A DNA stretch of 64,000 nt from contig NZ_JAEIOT010000007.1 in assembly GCF_016342275.1 (NCBI RefSeq), positions 558,001 to 622,000 on the forward strand. The letters run 5' to 3'. Under the pieces are notes generated by a model. The model was given only the letters and a program-made list of their open reading frames with translations. It made no database searches and was not told where the DNA came from. Positions within the stretch are counted from its first letter, which is position 1, and the number at the start of each line of letters is the position of its first letter. Both the position numbers and the translations under genes were made by a program. This DNA is from Corynebacterium marambiense. Its GTDB lineage: Bacteria > Actinomycetota > Actinomycetes > Mycobacteriales > Mycobacteriaceae. Shown in pieces: positions 43,733 to 53,808 of the stretch.

Positions 43733-45238
43733 TCAGCCTCTTCTGCGGGTGTGATGACGATCGGTCCGGGAGGGTCCTCCGGAGCGCGGCAGGCGCCGTG
43801 GGGTCGCTCCGCCAGTGACGCTACCACCGGACGGTCGGGTCGGCCGCTGTGCCTGATGAGCGTCCGCGGGAGGCGGTGAACCGGGACGTGGACGTCGGGT
43901 CACCGCTTCAGCGGGCCTACGGGTTGGCCGGTTCTGGTGTGCTACGGAACCCTGTGACCCGGCAGGATCGGGTTCGCGGAGCCAGAGAAACCTATCGATT
44001 GCGGGCCGTCCGTAGGACTGCATGGTCGACACCGCCTCGGGTTCGTGCCGCGCCGCACTAGCAAGCAGGCCCATGGATCCGATGGTGATGATGGCGGAAC
44101 TACCGCCGGATGAGATCATCGGCAGCTGGATGCCGGTCACGGGGAGCAGTCCGACGACGTACCCGATGTTCACGAACGCCTGGGAGACGACGCCCGCGGT
44201 GAGGGTGGCCGCGAGCAGTTTCAAGAAGGGGTCAGCCGACCGCATAGCGCAGCGTAGACCGACGATGCCCAGGGCACCGAACAGCAGGATGACGATGGTG
44301 CCGCCCACTAATCCCGTCTCCTCCCCGATGATCGCGAAAATAAAGTCGTTCTTCGCCTCGGGAAGGTAGAACCACTTCGCGCGGGACTGTCCCGGGCCGA
44401 CACCGCTGGTTCCTCCCTCCGCGAGCGAGAGAAAGCCCTGGTAGGACTGGAATGCTTTGCCTCGGACGTCATCGAAGTCACCCAGGAGTGCGTCGCGGTA
44501 CACCTCGATCCGGTGCGTCCGGTAGTTGCCTTCCCCGTTGCCGCGGAGCGCGGAGAAGATCGCCGTGCCGAGGGCAAGGAGCCCGAACGCGCCCCCGATC
44601 CCGATGATGAAGCGGCCGGGGATACCCGCGAAGACGAGTACGAGACCGGCGACGGAGAGGCAGACGGCGGCCATGCCGAGGTCGGGTTGCTGGAGTATGA
44701 GGGCCACGATAAGTACGGTCACCGCGCTGTAGTGCATGAAGGGGTTGTTCAGCCAGTGCCGGATGGGTCCGCGGTCGCTCAGGTGGTGGGCCCCCCACAC
44801 TGCGAGGGTAACCTTGGCGAGTTCCGAGGGTTGGAAGGTGAAGGGACCGAGGACCAGCCACGACCTGGCACCTGACTCGACCAGCCCGGTTCCCACTCCG
44901 GGGATCAGAACCGCAACGAGCAGGACGATGGTGACGACGAGCAGCGGGGTGGCGAGCCGACGGATCAACACCGGCCGCATCCAAAGAGCCAGCCACAGGG
45001 CCATGTACCCCACGGAGAGGAAGATCATGTGTCGGACCCCCTGGGTCCAAACCCCGCTGTCCAGTGCGGACCACGTGGTGGAGGACGACAGGACCATCAC
45101 CGCCCCGACCGCCGTGATCAGACCGACAACAGAGAGAATCACGAAGTAGTCGAAAAACGGCCGCGAGAGATAGTCACGGTAGCGGGCGCGTAATCGGTCG
45201 GGCGCTGACTGGCTGCGTGGCATGGTGTCCTGGGTCAT
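43733..45238 (-). CDS. ftsW: SEDS glycosyltransferase FtsW
   Basis: 501 residues with ten helices in residues ~30-410 and a disordered Pro/Arg tail of ~90 residues (PRPGSPPPADAHQAQRPT). It polymerises lipid II with FtsI. Conserved SEDS features: ESGARSWLVLGPFTFQPSE, RIEVYRDALLGDFDD, GPGQSRAKWFYLPEAKNDFI and QLPMISSGGSS. The tail could interact with FtsZ or kinase pathways, as in mycobacterial FtsW. Gap of 22 bases to murD upstream. Confidence 0.95.
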   Translation of the reverse strand: MTQDTMPRSQSAPDRLRARYRDYLSRPFFDYFVILSVVGLITAVGAVMVLSSSTTWSALDSGVWTQGVRHMIFLSVGYMALWLALWMRPVLIRRLATPLLVVTIVLLVAVLIPGVGTGLVESGARSWLVLGPFTFQPSELAKVTLAVWGAHHLSDRGPIRHWLNNPFMHYSAVTVLIVALILQQPDLGMAAVCLSVAGLVLVFAGIPGRFIIGIGGAFGLLALGTAIFSALRGNGEGNYRTHRIEVYRDALLGDFDDVRGKAFQSYQGFLSLAEGGTSGVGPGQSRAKWFYLPEAKNDFIFAIIGEETGLVGGTIVILLFGALGIVGLRCAMRSADPFLKLLAATLTAGVVSQAFVNIGYVVGLLPVTGIQLPMISSGGSSAIITIGSMGLLASAARHEPEAVSTMQSYGRPAIDRFLWLREPDPAGSQGSVAHQNRPTRRPAEAVTRRPRPGSPPPADAHQAQRPTRPSGGSVTGGATPRRLPRSGGPSRTDRHHTRRRG

Positions 45239-45260
45239 GGTATTCGGGCCTCTCTTCGGG

Positions 45261-46643
45261 TCATTCAGTCAGATCCCGGGCGGCCCGGGCGAAACTGTCT
45301 CCACGGTGCCCCATACCGCGGTACATGTCGAGGGACGCCGCGGCTGGGGCGAGCAGGACGACGTCGCCGGGTTCGGCGATCTCGACGGCTCGGGCCACGA
45401 GTTCCATCATCGCCTCCTCTGGATCCGTGGAGTCGGTGCGGTGTACGGGCACATGGGGCGCGTGCCGTCGGACGGCTTCCGCCAACCGGTCCCGGTCAAC
45501 CCCGAGGAGTAGCACCGCCTTCAAGTGTGGGGCGTGTCGCGCGACGAGGTCATCGACCGTCGCGCCCTTCAATTGTCCGCCGGCGATCCAGATGACCGAG
45601 TCGTGCCCGGTGAGTGCGGCACCGGCGGCGTGCGGGTTGGTGGCCTTGGAATTGTCGATGTAGTCCACCCCGGAGTGACTGTGTACCACCTGTCCACGGT
45701 GACCGGAGACCTCGTAGACGGCAAGTGCCTCGCGGATGGCCGCGGGGTCGAGTCCCTGGGAGCGGGCGAGAGCTGCGGCGGCCAGCGCATCGTAGATACC
45801 CGCAGGGCCAGCCGGGGAGATGCCGTCCGCCGGGGCGAGGACGAGATTCTCTCCGAAGGCGTTGTCGACGAGATTCCCGTCCAGGACCCCCAGTTGACCG
45901 GCTTCGGGTTCGCCCAGCGTGAATCCAACGGTGATTGTTTCCGTTCCTTCCGTCGCGGACGTGCGGGAGACGACCTCGGGGTCGTCGCTCCCGATTATCG
46001 CGTATGCCCCGCGCAGGGCGCGGAGCTTCGCGTCCGCATAGCCGTCGAAGGAGCCGTGCCAGTCGATGTGGTCATCCGCGAGGTTGAGCAGGACCCCGGC
46101 GTCCGGGGTCAAGGTCGGCGCCCAGTGGAGCTGGAAGCTGGAGAGTTCCGCAACGAGAACATCGATCCGGGGTTCCGCCGTGAGTGCGTCGCCGACGGCG
46201 ACCCCGATGTTCCCGACCGCGGCGGCCGTGTCCGGTCCCTGGGACATCATCGCCGCGCACATCGCGGTCGTGGTGGTCTTCCCGTTGGTGCCGGTGATGA
46301 CGAGCCAGGTCCTGGGTGCGCCGAAGTACCCGGCCTGGTCGAGCCGCCAGGCGAGTTCCACGTCACCGATGACCTCGACGCCGACCTCGGCTGCCCGGCG
46401 GAGGATCGGCGTGTCGGGCCGCCAGCCGGGAGAGGTGATCACCATCCGGTATCTCTCTACCTCCGACAACGCAGTCACGACGTCCACAGTCTCGCACCCG
46501 GTCGCCTCCGATACCCGGAAACGGGCGGTCTCATCGTCATCGGCGACCGTGACCCGAGCACCGAGATCACACAACATGCGGGCACAACCGGCGCCGGAGA
46601 TACCGGCACCGGTGACGAGAATGGGACCATCGAGTGAGATCAT
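45261..46643 (-). CDS. murD: UDP-MurNAc-L-alanine:D-glutamate ligase
   Basis: 460 residues. It adds D-Glu to UDP-MurNAc-L-Ala. N-terminal domain ILVTGAGISGAGCARML, ATP-loop ITGTNGKTTTTAMC (~residue 117), central NLADDHIDWHGSF and C-terminal DYIDNSKATNPHAAG and LLLGVDRDRL match MurD. The mraY stop on the same strand is 4 bases from its start; ftsW follows after 22 bases. Confidence 0.96.
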   Translation of the reverse strand: MISLDGPILVTGAGISGAGCARMLCDLGARVTVADDDETARFRVSEATGCETVDVVTALSEVERYRMVITSPGWRPDTPILRRAAEVGVEVIGDVELAWRLDQAGYFGAPRTWLVITGTNGKTTTTAMCAAMMSQGPDTAAAVGNIGVAVGDALTAEPRIDVLVAELSSFQLHWAPTLTPDAGVLLNLADDHIDWHGSFDGYADAKLRALRGAYAIIGSDDPEVVSRTSATEGTETITVGFTLGEPEAGQLGVLDGNLVDNAFGENLVLAPADGISPAGPAGIYDALAAAALARSQGLDPAAIREALAVYEVSGHRGQVVHSHSGVDYIDNSKATNPHAAGAALTGHDSVIWIAGGQLKGATVDDLVARHAPHLKAVLLLGVDRDRLAEAVRRHAPHVPVHRTDSTDPEEAMMELVARAVEIAEPGDVVLLAPAAASLDMYRGMGHRGDSFARAARDLTE

Positions 46644-46647
46644 TTTC

Positions 46648-47748
46648 CTACACTCCCGCCGTTGTGAGCCACTCGCCGTAGAACAGCGCGATACCGGTCA
46701 TACACGCCATCGCGGTGAGCAGCCAGAACCGGATGACCACGGTCGTCTCGGCCCAGCCACCGTTCTCGAAGTGGTGGTGGAAGGGGGCCATCCGGAAGAA
46801 CCGTTTTCCGCGGGTACGGAAGACCACGACCTGGATCACCACCGAGGCCGCCTCGATGACGAAAAGCGCACCGATGACGACCATGAGCAGCTCGGTGCGG
46901 GACACGACGGAGGTAGCCGCGACGAGGCCACCGAGGGCCAGCGATCCGGTGTCCCCCATGAAGATCTTGGCCGGAGCGGCGTTCCACCAGAGGAACCCGA
47001 GGCACGCCCCGAGACCCGCCGAAGCGAGGATCGCAAGGTCCAGCGGGTCCCGGACCGAGTAGCAGCCGGGTTCGACCGACACAGAGCAGGAGTTCCGGAA
47101 CTGCCAAAAGGTGACCAGTGTGTAGGCGCCCATGACCATCGCGGTCGCTCCGGCCGCCAGTCCGTCCAGCCCGTCGGTCAAGTTCACCGCATTCGACCAG
47201 GCCGAGATAAGGATGTTCATGAAAGCCAGGAACAGGACGAGGCCGATGATCCCGCCGCCGAGTGCGATGTTAAAGGTCTCGATGTCCCGAATGAAGCTCA
47301 GGTTGGTCGTCCCGGGAGTGAGTCCGTCCCGGTTGGCGAACTGGAGAACGAGCCAACCGAACGCGAGGGCGAGTGCAAGTTGGCCGATGAGCTTGGCCTT
47401 TTTGGTGAGTCCCAGGTTCCGGCCTTTGGCGAGTTTGATGTAGTCGTCCGCGAAGCCGAGCAGTCCCATACCGAGGGTGAGTCCGAGAACCAGGAGGCCT
47501 GAGGCAGCGAATCCGCCGAATCCCCGGGCGATACCGATGAGGGAGGTAACGACGTAGGCGACGACGATGCCGGCGATGATGGCGACGCCGCCCATCGTCG
47601 GGGTCCCGCGCTTACGCATGTGGGACGCCGGACCGTCCTCACGGATCTGCTGGCCGAGTCCTTCATCGCTGAACCAGCGGATGAGGACCGGGGTGAGGAA
47701 GATCGCGACGAGAAAGGCGATGGCTCCGCTGATGATTATCTGGGTCAC
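46648..47748 (-). CDS. mraY: Phospho-MurNAc-pentapeptide transferase MraY
   Basis: 366 residues with ten membrane helices. It makes lipid I by transferring phospho-MurNAc-pentapeptide to undecaprenyl phosphate. The catalytic Asp pair in [17 protein letters not shown] (DD box), [12 protein letters not shown] and [12 protein letters not shown] are the diagnostic loops. The HHHFE box ([11 protein letters not shown]) near the end is the MraY-specific sequence. The start overlaps the murF stop by 4 bases. Confidence 0.97.
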   Translation of the reverse strand: MTQIIISGAIAFLVAIFLTPVLIRWFSDEGLGQQIREDGPASHMRKRGTPTMGGVAIIAGIVVAYVVTSLIGIARGFGGFAASGLLVLGLTLGMGLLGFADDYIKLAKGRNLGLTKKAKLIGQLALALAFGWLVLQFANRDGLTPGTTNLSFIRDIETFNIALGGGIIGLVLFLAFMNILISAWSNAVNLTDGLDGLAAGATAMVMGAYTLVTFWQFRNSCSVSVEPGCYSVRDPLDLAILASAGLGACLGFLWWNAAPAKIFMGDTGSLALGGLVAATSVVSRTELLMVVIGALFVIEAASVVIQVVVFRTRGKRFFRMAPFHHHFENGGWAETTVVIRFWLLTAMACMTGIALFYGEWLTTAGV

Positions 47749-49253
47749 TGTTCTACGTCCTGCTCCTCTAGAGATTCCGGTACCGGTAGGGCGAGCAGCG
47801 CATCGGCCACCCGCCAGAGCTGCTCGGAGGATGAGGCCTTAACCAGAACCACATCTCTCGGACCGAGCTCCGGCTGCACAAAGTTGATCGCCGCATCGAC
47901 GGAATCAGCGGTCACGACCCGAGTACCAGCGGCTTCCGCCGCCTGCGCCAGCGAGTGGGTGTTGACTCCGGTACCTACCACGACGAGCCGGGGGATCCCG
48001 TTTTCACCGAGGAGGGTGCCGATTTCCGCGTGCCGGTCGGCGGAGTCGGGACCGAGCTCGTTCATCTGCCCGAGTATGGCCCAAGCGGTGCCACCGCTCG
48101 CCGCCGCGCTGTGGGCGAGTGCCCTGATCCCCGCGGCCATCGAATCCGGATTGGCGTTGTACGAGTCGTTGATCACGGTGACTCCATCTCCCCTCCGGGT
48201 GACCTCCATCCGCCGTCCCGACACCGGCTCGTGGGCAGAGACCGCGGCACAGACCACGTGGGGGTCGAGACCGACACCGACGGTTGCGGCGACCGCGGCC
48301 AGGGCGTTGGCGACCTGGTGTTCCCCGGCGAGATGCAGGCTGACCGACTCACGGAGGTCGTCGGGGCCTTCGAGCGTGAAACTCGCGCGACAGCCGTCAT
48401 CGAGACTGATCCCGGTGGCACGGTAGTCCGCGGCGGGTGCTCCTGATGCGCTGAACGTGACCACCCGGGCGGGGGTCCGGCCCGCCATTGCGGCGACGAG
48501 TGGATCATCGGCGTTGAGCACGGCTACTCCCCCATCTGCGGCGGCGGGGAGGACCTCGACCAGTTCTCCTTTAGCCCGCGCGATGGTGTCCCGATCCCCG
48601 AATTCTCCGATGTGCGCGGTTCCGACGTTGAGGACAACGCCGACCACCGGCGGTGCGATGGCAGCGAGCTCCGCGATGTGACCGACGCCCCGCGCGGACA
48701 GTTCCGCCACGAGGAAATCGGTGTCTGTGGAGCATCGCAGTGCGGTGTACGGGTGCCCGATCTCGTTGTTGAACGATCCCGGGGGCGCCACCACCTCCCC
48801 GGCTTCACGGAGCACCGAGGCGATGAGGTCCTTGACGGTGGTCTTTCCCGCGGATCCGGTGACCCCGACGACACGCATGCCGTGGCCGGCTGCCACGTCG
48901 ACGTTGTGCCGAGCGAGTCTGCCGAGCGCGGCGATGACCGCCGCGCCGTGCCCCGAGGGGTCGTGTTCGTAGGCGGCGGCGTTGCTGTCCGGTACGGGGA
49001 CCTCCGGGACGATGATTGACGGGGCACCCGTCTCCCGGGCGGCCAGTGCCACGGTGGCGCCGGACCCGATGGCTCCCGGAGCGTAGTCATGGCCGTCGAC
49101 CTGGGCACCGGGGAGGCAGACGAACAGCCCTCCGGGCCCGATCCGACGCGAGTCGAACTCGACCGACCCGGTGACGATTGCCTCCGGGTCGGCGCCGTCG
49201 GCGAGGTAGCCGCCGGTCACGCCAAGAATATCGCTGACAGACATCCGGATCAT
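47745..49253 (-). CDS. murF: UDP-MurNAc-tripeptide-D-Ala-D-Ala ligase
   Basis: 502 residues, start at 49253 (an internal ATG three codons later is equally possible). It adds D-Ala-D-Ala to the UDP-MurNAc tripeptide. ATP-loop [19 protein letters not shown] (~residue 130), [23 protein letters not shown], and [13 protein letters not shown] are the MurF motifs. It overlaps murE by 4 bases at its start and mraY at its end. Confidence 0.96.
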   Translation of the reverse strand: MIRMSVSDILGVTGGYLADGADPEAIVTGSVEFDSRRIGPGGLFVCLPGAQVDGHDYAPGAIGSGATVALAARETGAPSIIVPEVPVPDSNAAAYEHDPSGHGAAVIAALGRLARHNVDVAAGHGMRVVGVTGSAGKTTVKDLIASVLREAGEVVAPPGSFNNEIGHPYTALRCSTDTDFLVAELSARGVGHIAELAAIAPPVVGVVLNVGTAHIGEFGDRDTIARAKGELVEVLPAAADGGVAVLNADDPLVAAMAGRTPARVVTFSASGAPAADYRATGISLDDGCRASFTLEGPDDLRESVSLHLAGEHQVANALAAVAATVGVGLDPHVVCAAVSAHEPVSGRRMEVTRRGDGVTVINDSYNANPDSMAAGIRALAHSAAASGGTAWAILGQMNELGPDSADRHAEIGTLLGENGIPRLVVVGTGVNTHSLAQAAEAAGTRVVTADSVDAAINFVQPELGPRDVVLVKASSSEQLWRVADALLALPVPESLEEQDVEQ

Positions 49254-50797
49254 GCCTGTTCCTCCGTTTCTGCTTCCACTCTTAGCCTGTCATCGATGGC
49301 GCGGGTCAGGCACTCCGCGTCATCGAACGGATGCCGGACGTCACCGACCAGCTGGCCGGTTTCGTGTCCTTTACCAGCTATGATGATGGCGTCGCCTGCC
49401 CGTGCCCACTCCACGGCCGCCCGGATGGCGTCCTCGCGGGAGCCGATTTCCCTGATGTCGGCGACCCGTTTCTTCTTACCTGCACTCTTTCGCTCACGGA
49501 CGGCGTCCCTGGCCCCTTGGAGCATCGCGGCGCGGATCGCACCGGGATCCTCGCTGCGTGGGTTGTCGTCGGTGACGACCACGAGATCGGCGGCGCGCGC
49601 CGCCGCGGCCCCCATCAACGGTCGCTTCGCCGTGTCCCGGTCGCCGCCGGCGCCAAGGACGATTCCGATCCTCCCCTCTGCTTGGCTGCGGAGCGTCTTC
49701 AGTACTGCGGACACGGCGGCCGGTTTATGGGCGTAGTCGACGACGGCAAGGAAATCCTGTCCCCTGTCGATATTCTGCATGCGTCCGGGGACCACCACAT
49801 CCCGCAGACCACCGGCGACGATCTTCGGATCCTCACCCGCGGTCGCAGCCATGGTGAGCGCGAGCGCGGCGTTCGCCACGTTGAACCGGCCCGGAAGGGG
49901 TACCTCGCAGGTGATATCCCGGCCGTCGATACGCACGTCGAACCGTTGCAGTCCAGCCGCACCGATCTCCGTTTCCCCCACCGTCACCGATGCGGGCCGC
50001 GAACCGGTAGAGACGGTCACCGCGGCAGGGCCTGCGAGTCTCGACAGCTTCTGACCGAACTCGTCGTCGACACAGATCACGGACCTCCCGGCACGGATCG
50101 GTGATCCCGGACGGAAGAAGCGGGCCTTGGTCGCGAAGTACTCCTCCATGGTGTCGTGGAAATCGAGGTGATCTTGGGAGAGGTTCGTGAAACCGGCGAC
50201 GTCAAACTCGGTGCCGACGATCCTGCCGAGGGCGATCGCGTGTGAGGACACCTCCATCACCACGTGAGTGACGCCGTTCGCCCGCATTCGGGCGAGAACC
50301 TCCTGCAGCACGGGAGCTTCTGGCGTGGTCAACTGGGTAGGGACGGGCTCACCGTTGATCCGGGTGCCGTTCGTGCCGATGACACCGACGCTGTGCCCAG
50401 CGGCGAGCAGTCCCGCCTCCAGGAGATAGCTGGTCGTGGTTTTACCAGAGGTTCCAGTCACACCGAACAGCGTCATGTCGTGGGACGGGTGTCCGTGGAC
50501 AGCGGAGGCCACCGTCCCCAAAATCGCGCGCACATCCTCGACGACGATGAAGGGGCGTAGCTCACACCGGTCCGTCAGTATCCGTTCCCCTTCAGCGTCC
50601 GTCAGGATCGCGGCTGCGGAGGACTCCCGCGCGTAGGTAGCTCCGTGGGTGCGGGTGCCTGGCACCGCCGCGAACAGTCCTCTCTCCGGCAACTCCTGGG
50701 CGTTGATTCCGACCGCGCTGACGCGCACCGAGGCGTCGGCCCCCTGACTCAGGCGGCCGCCGCTCAACTCGGCGATGGTATCCAGTGTGATGGCCAC
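49250..50797 (-). CDS. murE: UDP-MurNAc-tripeptide synthetase, meso-DAP adding
   Basis: 515 residues from the GTG at 50797; the GTG at 50809 lies too close to the AAGGAG (50812-50817 on the plus strand as CTCCTT) to be used, so I prefer the inner one at 11-base spacing. ATP-loop GVTGTSGKTTTSYLLEAGL (~residue 105), TNLSQDHLDFHDTMEEYF, and the substrate motif TDDNPRSEDP: DNPR is the signature for meso-diaminopimelate rather than lysine, which agrees with the cell wall type of this group. Overlaps murF by 4 bases. Confidence 0.95.
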   Translation of the reverse strand: MAITLDTIAELSGGRLSQGADASVRVSAVGINAQELPERGLFAAVPGTRTHGATYARESSAAAILTDAEGERILTDRCELRPFIVVEDVRAILGTVASAVHGHPSHDMTLFGVTGTSGKTTTSYLLEAGLLAAGHSVGVIGTNGTRINGEPVPTQLTTPEAPVLQEVLARMRANGVTHVVMEVSSHAIALGRIVGTEFDVAGFTNLSQDHLDFHDTMEEYFATKARFFRPGSPIRAGRSVICVDDEFGQKLSRLAGPAAVTVSTGSRPASVTVGETEIGAAGLQRFDVRIDGRDITCEVPLPGRFNVANAALALTMAATAGEDPKIVAGGLRDVVVPGRMQNIDRGQDFLAVVDYAHKPAAVSAVLKTLRSQAEGRIGIVLGAGGDRDTAKRPLMGAAAARAADLVVVTDDNPRSEDPGAIRAAMLQGARDAVRERKSAGKKKRVADIREIGSREDAIRAAVEWARAGDAIIIAGKGHETGQLVGDVRHPFDDAECLTRAIDDRLRVEAETEEQA

Positions 50798-50858
50798 TAT
50801 CTGGCACACTCCTTATTGCTTTCAGATCGGTACTGCCTCGGGTACGGGGTGGAACGTG

Positions 50859-50864
50859 ATTGTA
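50859..50864 (-). promoter_or_regulatory. Possible internal promoter upstream of murE (-10 TACAAT)
   Basis: The ftsI-murE gap of 132 bases is one of the larger internal gaps of the cluster. On the minus strand it holds GGATACAAT, a perfect TANNNT hexamer ~60 bases before the murE start. No clear -35 was found. Confidence 0.35.
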
Positions 50865-50929
50865 TCCGTGCTCCCCCTGCGGACGGGAGTCCCGGGCCGG
50901 GGACCGGATGATGCTCCCCTCGGTCCGGA

Positions 50930-52921
50930 TCACTGCGCCCGGAGAATGAGGTCCCCCTCCCGCGGCGGTGACAACGGCACGTTGTCCCGGTTGAGCAACC
51001 ACGCCGCGATGTCGTGGAACAGTGGCGCCGCGGACTGCCCCCCTTCACCGTGGACACCCCGTTCGGGATCATCCAGCATCAGTGCGATGACGAACCGGGG
51101 ATCATCCGCGGGTGCAATGCCTGCGAACGTGATCCAGTAGTCGGAATTCGAGTAGCAGTTGCAGTCAGGATTCACCTGTTGGGCGGTACCCGTCTTTCCG
51201 GCGATCTGGTAGCCCTCGACCGCGGCCTGGGGGCCTGTCCCCTGCTGTACACGTGACGGATCTCTTTGGGTGACGGCCTGGAACATCTCACGGACGGTAC
51301 GCGCGGTCTCCGGGCTCACGACCCGGATCCGTTCCGGTTCCGGTTGCTCTGTAACCTCCCCATCAGGGGCGGTCACAGACCGGATGATACGCGGCTGAAT
51401 TCGCTCGCCATCGTTCGCGATGGCCTGGTAGACCCCGGCCATCTGCAGCAGAGTCAGTGACATGCCCTGTCCGATCGGCAGATTGGCGAAGGTACCTCCG
51501 GACCACTGGGACCGATCGAGGAGCAGTCCCTGGGACTCTCCCGGAAGCTCGATTCCCGTGTAGCGGCCGACGCCGAACTTATCGAGCATCTCCGCGAACC
51601 GATCCTGGCCGACGCGATCCGCCAGCATCAAGGTGCCGACATTGGAGGACTTCCCGAAAACACCTGTCGTGGTGAACGGCACGACCCCGTGGGGCCAGGC
51701 ATCCTTGACGGTCACTCCGGCCATGTTGATGGACCCGGGCACCTGGAGGACCTCATCCGGCGTAGTCACGCCATCCTCGATCGCCGCGGAGGCAGTGATG
51801 ATCTTTGCGACGGATCCGGGTTCGAACGGTGCCTCGATCGCGGGGTTGCCGAAGAACCGGCCCGCGGCCAACTGCGTCTCGATGTCGCCGGTGGGGTCGA
51901 TCGTACCGGTGTTGGCCATCGCCAGGACCTCACCGGTCGCGGAGTCGAGGACCACTGCGGAAGCGGATTTCGCCCGCGAATTCTCCTTGGCCTGTTCCAA
52001 CTGCTGCTGCACGTAGGTCTGAAGATCTAGGTCCAGGGTCAACTCCATGTCTGATCCGTGTATCACGGGGACCTGGTCCCGGAGGGTGCCGGGGATGATG
52101 TGGCCGTTGGTCGACACGTCCTCCGTCGACTTACCGTTGATACCGGAGAGCACGCTGTCCGCGGATGCTTCCAGACCGAATTGGCCCTCACCATCGATCG
52201 AGATCTTCCCGATCACGTTCTCGGCGATAGCACCGTTCGGGTACTGGCGAATGTCCTGGCGATCCGCCGCGACGCCGGGGAAACGCTCCGCGATCTCCAC
52301 CGCGACATCGGGATCGACATTGCGGACGAGCACGGTGTACGAGTTGTCGGCCTGCAGCTTCCGGAGGATCTCCGCAGGCTTGACCTTCTGCACGGATGCC
52401 CCGGATTCACGGACCATCTCGGGGATGACGGTAGCCATCTCCTCAAGGGCGTCCTCGACCGGCGGGAACTTCTTGAGCTGTTCCGGGTCACCTGAATCAA
52501 CGGCCATCTCGTGCCGCTCCTGGATCTCCCTGCGGAGAACCAGGGGAGCAGCGGTGAGTGAGCGCGCCTGCATGGTGTAGGCGAGCTGTGCCCCGTCCCG
52601 GTCGGTGACCGTTCCACGCCGTGCGAAGTCGGTGTATTCCCGGGTGCGCTGATTCTGCGCCTGGGCAGCCAGTTCCGGCCCCCAGACGAGCTGGACACAC
52701 GCCAAGCGGAGTGTCAGTAGAACAACCCCAACGATGACGAAAGTGCGGACGATCTTCATCCGGCGGGTGACCTGGTCGGCCCCGACAACCGCCACAGCCT
52801 CCAGACCGAAGGGCCTGCCGGGGGGCACCGGTGTCGCGGATTGCGATCGGGTACGTGCACCGGGCCGTGAGCCCCGGGACATCGGTCGACGGGTCCCCCT
52901 CCCACGGTCCGGAGGAGTCAC
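50930..52921 (-). CDS. ftsI: Septal class B penicillin-binding protein (PBP3/FtsI)
   Basis: 663 residues. It is the septal transpeptidase partner of FtsW. A basic, disordered cytosolic N-terminus of ~55 residues is followed by one membrane helix (~residues 57-80), a pedestal domain and the transpeptidase domain: SxxK at S370-V-A-K373, SSN motif (KSSNVGTL) and KTGT at 576-579. No C-terminal PASTA domains, as expected for FtsI. The start overlaps the ftsL stop by 4 bases (52918-52921). Confidence 0.95.
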   Translation of the reverse strand: MTPPDRGRGTRRPMSRGSRPGARTRSQSATPVPPGRPFGLEAVAVVGADQVTRRMKIVRTFVIVGVVLLTLRLACVQLVWGPELAAQAQNQRTREYTDFARRGTVTDRDGAQLAYTMQARSLTAAPLVLRREIQERHEMAVDSGDPEQLKKFPPVEDALEEMATVIPEMVRESGASVQKVKPAEILRKLQADNSYTVLVRNVDPDVAVEIAERFPGVAADRQDIRQYPNGAIAENVIGKISIDGEGQFGLEASADSVLSGINGKSTEDVSTNGHIIPGTLRDQVPVIHGSDMELTLDLDLQTYVQQQLEQAKENSRAKSASAVVLDSATGEVLAMANTGTIDPTGDIETQLAAGRFFGNPAIEAPFEPGSVAKIITASAAIEDGVTTPDEVLQVPGSINMAGVTVKDAWPHGVVPFTTTGVFGKSSNVGTLMLADRVGQDRFAEMLDKFGVGRYTGIELPGESQGLLLDRSQWSGGTFANLPIGQGMSLTLLQMAGVYQAIANDGERIQPRIIRSVTAPDGEVTEQPEPERIRVVSPETARTVREMFQAVTQRDPSRVQQGTGPQAAVEGYQIAGKTGTAQQVNPDCNCYSNSDYWITFAGIAPADDPRFVIALMLDDPERGVHGEGGQSAAPLFHDIAAWLLNRDNVPLSPPREGDLILRAQ

Positions 52922-53808
52922 TGTCCGCTCCCACCCGTCCGATCGGAACGGACGTTTGGTGCGTACGGTGCGATGGCGGGAACCTGACTGTTCGCCCCCA
53001 TCACGGGTTCAGCCTGTTCCGATATTTGTCCGGGGACGGGTATCTGTCCGGGGACGGGTATCTGCCCGGGGACGGGTGTCTGCCCGGGGACGGGGCGCCC
53101 ACCCTGGGGCAGCGGATGCACCTGTTCCGTCACGGCATCTGTCTCGACCGGGTCGCTGCTCGCCGGATGTGGGAGCACCCGGGAACCGTTGACGTCGATG
53201 ATGGGCCGGACGGCCACCGGATCCGCGCCACGGACTTCGTCGACCCCACCGTCGGGTCGGACAGAGAGCACCCCGGGCTGATCGGGGACGACCATGCCGA
53301 GTTCCGCGGCCCGGCGGGCGATCTCGGCAGCCGATGTCGCGGACTGGCGGTCCCGGTTCAACGTCTCCAGCTGGTTGCCCAGCTTGCTGTCTGCCCGCGA
53401 GAGTTCCTGGAGCCGGAAGGTCTGTTGTGTGGTCACTCCGGAGAGATAGATGGTCAGCATAACCCCTGCCAGCAGTGTCATGACGAGAGCCGCCGCGAAC
53501 CGGACCCGGACGGGATCGGCCTTCGGTGCGACGATCCGGCGACCACGAACCGACACAATCTGCCGCGACCCCGGCGTCCACTGGAACAAACGACGCTGCG
53601 GCGCGGGCGCTTGCCTGACCGGGCGCGTTCGCGGGGAGGGATGGAGGTCAACGACCTCAGCACGGGTAAATGCGGTGGGGGTCCCCACCGGCTGGCGGCC
53701 GGGACGCTGGTCCGAAGGACGTCTCCGAGCAGGTCGGTGGCTGGGGACGACCATTGCTTTTCCGTGACGTGTTTCGGCGGTCGCCCGGAGGCGTGCGGTC
53801 GTGCTCAT
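52918..53808 (-). CDS. ftsL: FtsL-like septum protein with long tails and PVPGQ repeats
   Basis: 296 residues. The position between rsmH and ftsI, one transmembrane helix at about residues 105-126 ([21 protein letters not shown]) and a short coiled coil after it ([22 protein letters not shown], leading to [16 protein letters not shown]) identify it as FtsL. A ~100-residue basic, Pro-rich cytosolic N-terminus and a ~130-residue Pro/Val/Asp-rich extracytoplasmic tail are additional to the ~100-residue core found in other bacteria. The tail holds four hexapeptide repeats PVPGQ(T/I). Start and end overlap the flanking genes by 4 bases. Confidence 0.9.
   Translation of the reverse strand: MSTTARLRATAETRHGKAMVVPSHRPARRRPSDQRPGRQPVGTPTAFTRAEVVDLHPSPRTRPVRQAPAPQRRLFQWTPGSRQIVSVRGRRIVAPKADPVRVRFAAALVMTLLAGVMLTIYLSGVTTQQTFRLQELSRADSKLGNQLETLNRDRQSATSAAEIARRAAELGMVVPDQPGVLSVRPDGGVDEVRGADPVAVRPIIDVNGSRVLPHPASSDPVETDAVTEQVHPLPQGGRPVPGQTPVPGQIPVPGQIPVPGQISEQAEPVMGANSQVPAIAPYAPNVRSDRTGGSGQ
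53023..53094. repeat. 18-bp tandem repeat (4 copies) inside ftsL
   Basis: Four consecutive 18-base units (53023-53040, 53041-53058, 53059-53076, 53077-53094) differ at only a few positions; each ends in GGGGACGGG on the plus strand and encodes PVPGQ plus T or I on the minus strand. The repeat preserves the frame, so copy-number change would only lengthen or shorten the extracytoplasmic tail. Confidence 0.9.

Noticed and set aside
53023..53094. Short tandem repeats as a CRISPR array
   Set aside because: Units are directly adjacent with no spacers and lie in frame inside ftsL; they are a coding minisatellite.
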